DNA of 64,000 nt from Elmis aenea. Its lineage: Eukaryota; Arthropoda; Insecta; Coleoptera; Elmidae. The translations under genes were made by a program, and so were the position numbers. The stretch is taken from contig OX393577.1 of assembly GCA_947652605.1 (NCBI GenBank), positions 62,086,108 to 62,150,107 of the forward strand. Direction: 5' to 3'. The notes under the pieces are model-generated. The model did no database searches and had not been told where the DNA came from. It saw only the letters and a list, made by a program, of their open reading frames with translations. Below, piece after piece: positions 58,032 to 64,000 of this stretch (positions are counted from its first letter, which is position 1; each line of letters opens with the position of its first letter).

Positions 58032-59948
58032 TGATACATAAATAACTATTTATGTTTGTCCTACAAAGATAGAATCAAATTTTGTTTAATAGTTATTAGA
58101 AGAAAATTGTATTTGTTCTCGTTATTTGTTGAATGTTGACTATAATACATTGGGTGACCTATCTAACGCAAAAGAGTTAATGTCCAAAATTAAATTAATT
58201 TCAATAAAACAGATTTTATTATAGCAGGGAAATTGCAATGCTGTTTACAGGAGTTCGCCTCATCCTGTTTTTCGATCAAGATTATCACAACCACTAAAAC
58301 CAGCCTTCATTGAAAAACATTAAGCACAAATGGTACGATATCACCATCACCGAGCAACCGTAATAATACGTTTTATATCAACTCGAATCCCTCAAGAATT
58401 ATATATTGTTGCGCACTATACGAACTAGTAAACGCTTCACATACAATTTGTTGTTATAAATTTGAATATTTTTATAACACGCCGTGTAAGCTCATGAAAC
58501 TTTTATGATCAGAAGTAAAATATCTTGTAGCGAGAGAAAATTCGTTGAGGAACGATATAAGAGGCTCACTCGAAAATAGAGACATCTGGAAGCAAACCTG
58601 CGAAACGAGTCACGTCCGTAAGTACTTCATAGAAAATGTTTTAACGTAGTGTCTATTATCAACCACCTTAATGGCTAATATGTAGGAAGAATATTAATGC
58701 ATGTTTTTATGCGTCATTACCCTCCGAAACGGCAAATACTGAGACAGCAGTTTCGGCAAAGTTCATGATGGATGATTATCGGAGTTCATATCGCGTTTGT
58801 TAATGTACATGACATATCCATGGCGCTATATAAGAGGATTAAGTGCTAATATTAGTGAATTATTTATAGCGTAATGCTTTTACTGAAATGTAGTACAACA
58901 TATTCAATCCACACAGCGAAAATCACTCGAAAGTTAGTGAAGTTTAACTAGTTAGTTGAAGAGATACTCTCTCAAGGACACGAAAAGGTGGCGTTTGACA
59001 CTTTGGGGCTAATAAAATAAGATCCAAGCAAGCTACGAATTCTAAACTAGCTTAAACTGAAAATGTGTTATTTTTATTTTTGCACGGATCTTGACCTAGC
59101 AAATTATTCGAAAATGTAAATAACAAGCCCTTAACCAGCATAATAATAATAATAATAATAATAATGTAGTTTATTTTAGCGATTTGCTAATTATGTTACA
59201 TTTTATAACATGTACATAATATAAATATATAAAATTTAAAACTTTCCCTTAATATGACTACTGAGCTTACGTCTAAACCTTACAACATTAGTTTCACTTT
59301 TAAGTTCACTTGATAATTCATTGTAAAATTTCAGTCCTTTATAAAAAAGAGAATTTTGAGTGTAAGGACACACTAGGAAATGTACGTTACACTGGACCCC
59401 GAATGAAAAATAATTATTTTGTTGTTGTTATGATGAATATTATAAGACAAGCTTATTATAATAACGCATGTGACTGGAAGACTTTGTTGTCATTAAATGA
59501 AATAATAAATTTATTAACAAAATATATTTAAAAAATTAAAAAATAAACATTTATCTGTATAAAACGATATAAAAATTAAAAAATGTTCTAAAATTATCGA
59601 GTATTTTCCCAGCAATTTTCAGTAGTAATATAACAAGTGCATTAAAAATTATCGATAATTTTTGGTAAATATGCTCGAATGCAAGTTGAGCTGAACTGAT
59701 TCAAATTGCATGAGTGAAGATTTGTCAAAAATTATAGATTATTTGCAATGCACGAGTTATATTTTGTTAGTAAATTTCCTTCACCTAATTCACCAAATTA
59801 ATGTATGTTATGTCAAATTTTATAGGTACCTACTGTCTGTGATGCATCAGGGGTGTGGTTTAATGTATATTAAAGTAACGCTACTGGTCGCCGAAATTCG
59901 TCAAATTATCAACACCAAAATATTTTAAATTCCCTCTCCAAAATTATA
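58032..59948. other. AT-rich DNA with a (TAA)n microsatellite
   Basis: A (TAA)8-like tract at 59141-59165. Short frames at 59310-59531 and 59710-59928 have no motif. Nothing else. Confidence 0.4.
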
Positions 59949-60220
59949 TTTTCGACCAATCACAAACTCAGATTTCTTATAAACGACCAATAAACACATG
60001 AAAATCTGTTGATTGCGAAAAGGATTTTATCAGTGGATGATTATGTTTATTGGTCGTTTCCAGCAAATCTGAGTTTGTTATTGGTCGAAAACGCAAATTT
60101 CACAGGTGTATCAACATCTGACAGAGGAATGTAAAATTATTACCGTCTGTTAATGCCCCTTTTGGTAGTCCCTAAGAGGTTTTACAATAGTGATTGGTTG
60201 AAAACGCAAATTTGACAGGT
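59949..60220. repeat. foldback with a trailing direct repeat
   Basis: Arms at 59949-59996 and 60044-60091 are imperfect complements (TTTTCGACCAAT...ACTCAGATTT...ACGACCAATAAACA and inverse), with a 47-bp loop. The end of the right arm, TTGGTCGAAAACGCAAATTT-(C/G)ACAGGT, recurs in altered form at 60194-60220 (TTGGTTGAAAACGCAAATTT). It is probably a small repetitive element with a partial duplication. Confidence 0.65.
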
Positions 60221-63046
60221 AAAGGAAATTGTTTTCAAAATTTCTAATCAACCAGCTTTTATTGCATATAAAAGTTTTGCACCGCATTATTTTTCTTCTT
60301 AATTAATTGCAACCCATTTATGTCAAACCATACAGCAACACTGCAAATTTTTACCTGCCGCGTATTTTAATTTCGTGAAATATGTACGCATTACCATATA
60401 AATAAAGTTGTGATGTAATAATTATTTTAATAATGCAATAAAGTTTTTATTATCTCATGCATTCAAAAAACGGGAAGTTGTTCCGAGAACACACCATCCC
60501 CTGTATGCACACGTATCTTTGTTTAAGTTTTACGGCCGGTAATAAAACTTTAAACGGATAAAGAAAGTAAATTAATTTAAAATACCAAAGCTGTCATAAA
60601 TTTCTTTGACATTTTTTTATACCGTCGTTTTATTTGCTTATAAACCTGCATGACACATAAAATTACCGTCATGTCTCCTGCTGCACATATGCGAGGATTC
60701 AGATGCTTAAGTTACACGGGGATAATAAATTTATATTCAAATAACGTTGTCACATTAAAGAAACAGGTAATTAATTAATGCAAAATGATAATTTTGAGGA
60801 CAGGCGGCCGAAATGCAGATCCAAGAAATTTCGTTCACAAACCATGTAAAGAAAAAAAAGTTTTGTGGCAATTGATATATCATATAAAGTAAAATTGTTA
60901 AGCCTGCGTTTGCTCTAAAATCATGGGTTGTATTAGAATTTGTAGGTATTTTACAAAAATTCAACAGACATAGGTACTCAAAGTTCATTGAAATTTAGTT
61001 TGTTTAGATAATTGCTTAACCATTTATATTAAAATAAAACTAACATCGTAAACTTAAAATTACCAAAAGCTTAGACAAGATGTTGCGTTGCACCTACTTT
61101 TTGATTTATATTTAAATGAGGGCCCTAAAAACTGAACGAAAATATGCAACAAGAGATTCGTCGCCCCAGAGTTGTTTTGTTCTGTAACACAAATCACATT
61201 AGATTATTTTGAGAAAGCCGACTTTAAATCTACTGAAACTGCAATTCCTCAAAAGACTTTAATTATTGTGATTTTAAAAGTTAAAATGAATAATTGCAAA
61301 CATCGCTTGTTTACGTAATCATGGCAAACTTTGGTAAGGAAATTTTTCTAATATTATCCATCACTCGGTTATTTTTAAAACTTATAAAACTATGTATTTT
61401 TTCAAAGCCAAAAATATTCTCTTTCATATAAAGTTAAAGAAAACTAGGTTTTCTGATTTAAAAAAATATTTTACCTCATATCTTAAAAGACAAGGTCGCT
61501 AAAAAACAATTTAATTTAGTTTTAAATTAAGCATAAAAATATGTATACAAAATCTTCAGAACATTTTGTTTTGTTGTTACAAAAAAAATAGTTAATTTTC
61601 AAAAATGATGAAATATCATTGTTTATCTGTGTTGCCAAAATGGAAAGCCATATTAAAATCTGATTACATAGGCGTCCTTTTCTCAAAAAAAGAGATCAAC
61701 AGACCGATATCAGAATTTCGCCAACTATTACAGTAACCGAGATAACCCGTAAAACATTCGAATTTGGTCCACCCTGTACAGAGTTATCCATTCTAAATTT
61801 TATAAGTCTGTAAAAATATTATTGACTATTACTGCAATGTACAAATTTCTAAAGCGACATATCAAACTGATTCTTAAATAAGACTTCCAAAAATGCAATT
61901 TTCCTATTTAATACTTAGCCAAACATTAGCTTCTTTTTTGCTAAAATATTATAAAAAATACATTATTCTTGTTGAGCGTATTTTAAAGAGTCGATTCAGT
62001 TTGAAGTATCTCTTACGTCGGATAATAAATTACTGTATAACTTGAAAAATATAGTAAAGCAATAACATAATAAATAATTGCTAGACATTTTGTTACACTA
62101 ACCAGCCAGTAATAAAATAGTAAATAGACTGTGTCAGTCGGCCATGACTTATATGGAACTATATATTCTTCAACTTTATATTTGTGTCAACAGGCAACAT
62201 CTATTTCTAAATTTAGCACTTGCCACATGTCGGATAACTATGATACGGCACGAACCACTAAAGAATAAAGCAGAATTTCATAAACAACCACAATTTAACC
62301 CGCGACAGTGCAATAACAATTGATTTTGCTGTATTTACCGAAATATAATGAAATGTTATGTTTGCACTACTAAATCCGATACGTCTGTCCTATATTTCAG
62401 TGTCAACAATGTATTGGCACATTTGTCGCCCATAAAAAGCATAGGAGGCAGTGGGTGAAACAAAAGTAGGTCATCGGTAATATTCGATGAGTTATTATTA
62501 TCGTTTTTTATGACGGCAGACCATAAAGTTGGTTTTGGGCTGAAAATCTCGAACATTCGTCATTTTGAGCAAGTTCATGACAAAAATTAAAAGTGAAAAA
62601 ATTGGGGTTTATCTGATCATCGACTTGATCCACGTGCGGCTTATAACAGAATGTGTCAACTGCACAAATATCATTAATTTTTCGTTATTGATTATTGTTG
62701 AGTCAGAAGGCACCGACACGAAAATGACTGAAATTAGAAACTATACAATGGTTAAAAAAAAAAAAACTTTTATCAGTTTTTGTTCGCAATTTTATTTCCA
62801 TTTAGTTGTCGCCAATTATTTAAAGTGCCTTGATTGCCTAATCAGCAGAAAAATGTTAAATTTTATTAACATTTGACATTGTCTTGCGTACGTTGGAACA
62901 AAGAAGAAAATTGGAACAAACTCTTCCTGCATATTGGGACGATTTTACGTACGTATAATTAGAGTTTTGGCAAATTCTTATGACTAATGGACGTTTAAGA
63001 GTTTTTTAAGAAACGTTGCCTGTTAGTTGACACAATACATATTAAC
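60221..63046. other. AT-rich DNA; one TACAGGGT-type end near 61780
   Basis: GGTCCACCCTGTACAGAG at 61767-61784 is a lone right end of the TACAGGGTGG class. Frames at 62356-62556 (-) and 62565-62876 (+) show no motif. No gene recognised. Confidence 0.4.
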
Positions 63047-63487
63047 CAGGGACCCGAACCTAACCGGAACCGGAACCAAAACCGGAACGAACCGGTGCTT
63101 TTTTCAGGAACCGTGAACCGGAAAGGAATCTCTTCATTAAAAATTCACAAAACAGCAAAATCGAACTGAACCAATTGATGTGAACCGGTTCAAACCGCTT
63201 TAATCAGTTCATACAACGGTTCAGATCAATTACATTTTAATTTTTGTAATATTGATTACATTTGACCAAGATAGACAAATTTCAGACAGTTTAATTTATA
63301 AATATGAAAATTTCCTATTAAAAACCAAAAGAGCACTGAACCAAAATCGGAACTGAAACGTTGCTGCCGAACCGGTTACCGACTCATTATAAAATAAAAA
63401 CCGGTGGTTCGGAACATACAGAAAAGTTAAAATATATCGAACCGGTAACCGGAACTGAACCGTTATATTTTCCGGTTCGTTTCCCTG
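63047..63487. mobile_element. hAT MITE family 2, CCGGTT-rich
   Basis: Left end CAGGGACCCGAACCTAACCG, right end CCGGTTCGTTTCCCTG. Flanks ATATTAAC (63039-63046) and ATATTAAG (63488-63495) are an 8-bp duplication with one mismatch. The terminal parts are dense in ACCGGAACCGG and GAACCGGTT motifs in both orientations. Length is 441 bp, non-coding. Confidence 0.8.
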
Positions 63488-63625
63488 ATATTAAGCCTTT
63501 TATTGTGTAAATGTTTAAAATAATGATGAGATTTCTTATAACTTCTTCCTCACCCATTTTCTTTAAGTTCTTATCTTGATTATTTGATTTGATGCTGTTC
63601 TGTTCGTATTTGCTGCGCGCTTGTA

Positions 63626-63653
63626 CCGTTCGGGTACATATGACCCGATACCT
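63626..63653. repeat. inverted repeat near piggyBac 3' end
   Basis: GGGTACATATGACCC (63632-63646) is a near-palindrome around CATATG within CCGTTCGGGTACATATGACCCGATACC. Short internal inverted repeats of this kind occur just inside the ends of piggyBac-like elements. It lies about 50 bp beyond the transposase stop, which fits. A TTAA target boundary could not be fixed. Confidence 0.45.
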
Positions 63654-63701
63654 AATAATATAACAAAAATTGCTGAAATATATGCTATAAAATGTTACAT
63701 T

Positions 63702-64000
63702 TTAATTTTTTTTGCAATTGGGGCAAATATAAGTGACATGTACCTTGCAAATGTATTTATTACAGTAAGAACCCAACATATTTGTCTTATGATAATTTTT
63801 CGATGAACAGAATTTACACCGTGCGCGTTTTTCACCACTAACCGTTGCTCCAGAAGATCCCGAGGCTGAGTTTTGATTTGTACTTTTCTGCATGTTTTCG
63901 ACTATTTTACGTGATTCTACAGTTCTTGGCATGTGTGTCCTATTAACCGAGTTATATTTGATAAGTGACATTCCCAATTTCTCCAGAAATAACCTTCGTT
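63702..64000 (-). CDS. piggyBac-like transposase, C-terminal part (runs off the window)
   Basis: About 99 codons are visible, open up to the right edge: RRLFLEKLGMSLIKYNSVNR, HMPRTVESRKIVENMQK, a Ser/Gly-rich linker, then a cysteine-rich end: RCKFC, KTNMLGSYC, YICKVH, YICPNCKKN. Piggybac-type transposases end in a cross-brace zinc domain with this C-x2-C ... C-x-x-H ... C-x2-C order and are preceded by a segment ending in P-R-T. The catalytic DDD domain would lie to the right, outside the window. The visible part has no stop or shift, so an intact copy is possible. Confidence 0.65.
   Translation of the reverse strand, partial: RRLFLEKLGMSLIKYNSVNRTHMPRTVESRKIVENMQKSTNQNSASGSSGATVSGEKRARCKFCSSKNYHKTNMLGSYCNKYICKVHVTYICPNCKKN

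Overview
The window is eukaryotic and strongly AT-rich. It has no bacterial-style gene packing and shows no intact host gene. Almost everything recognisable is a decayed or nested transposable element: mariner, pogo-like/Tc1, hAT, Mutator-like (MULE), THAP/P-like and piggyBac DNA transposons, plus many fragments of non-LTR retrotransposons (Jockey-, CR1- and RTE/'endonuclease-reverse transcriptase'-like). The mix, the many TACAGGGT-ended inverted-repeat elements and a short interstitial (TTAGG)n tract point to an arthropod, most likely an insect with a large repeat-rich genome. A beetle is my guess, but the sequence does not prove it. The window reads as intergenic or intronic DNA.

Layout. 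0.5-2.1 kb: an RT tail split by a pogo-like element with perfect TIRs and a TA duplication, followed by a foldback-family repeat. 3.2-4.7 kb: a dead mariner with both TIRs, itself broken by a small element whose ends are inverted GAATTGTGGGCGAA minisatellites. 5.7 kb: a TACAGGG-type fragment. 7.2-7.6 kb: two adjacent palindromic foldback units. 10.5-11.4, 13.4-14.0, 23.8-24.4, 43.3-44.0, 54.9-55.3 and 56.5-57.0 kb: RT fragments (three, at 10.5, 23.8 and 56.5 kb, are one family on the minus strand). 14.0 and 18.7-19.5 kb: TACAGGG-ended MITEs. 21.7-23.6 kb: a THAP/P-like transposon remnant with symmetric ends, holding a hammerhead-like motif. 27.7-28.1 kb: a DDE transposase relic. 29.0-30.2 kb: a hAT element carrying a second minisatellite element. 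30.4-31.7 kb: a deleted MULE whose TIRs are tandem arrays and which keeps a SWIM zinc finger. 33.1-33.8 kb: a foldback. 41.1-42.3 kb: a sister hAT copy that preserves the empty site for the 29 kb insertion. 47.2-48.5 kb: a Jockey RT split by a foldback element. 48.5 and 48.9 kb: a hAT MITE and a TACAGGG MITE. 51.3-53.3 kb: the best-preserved RT (one stop codon), with a 3' hairpin into whose apex a hAT MITE jumped. 63.0-63.5 kb: a CCGGTT-rich hAT MITE. 63.7 kb to the right edge: the C-terminus of a piggyBac transposase.

The strongest unusual signals are two copies of a mobile minisatellite-armed inverted-repeat element (one with an internal control for its empty site and a 7-bp duplication), the MULE with tandem-array TIRs and a 9-bp duplication, the symmetric THAP element, and the hairpin-apex hAT insertion. 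All calls come from reading the sequence; family assignments rest on remembered motifs and were not searched.
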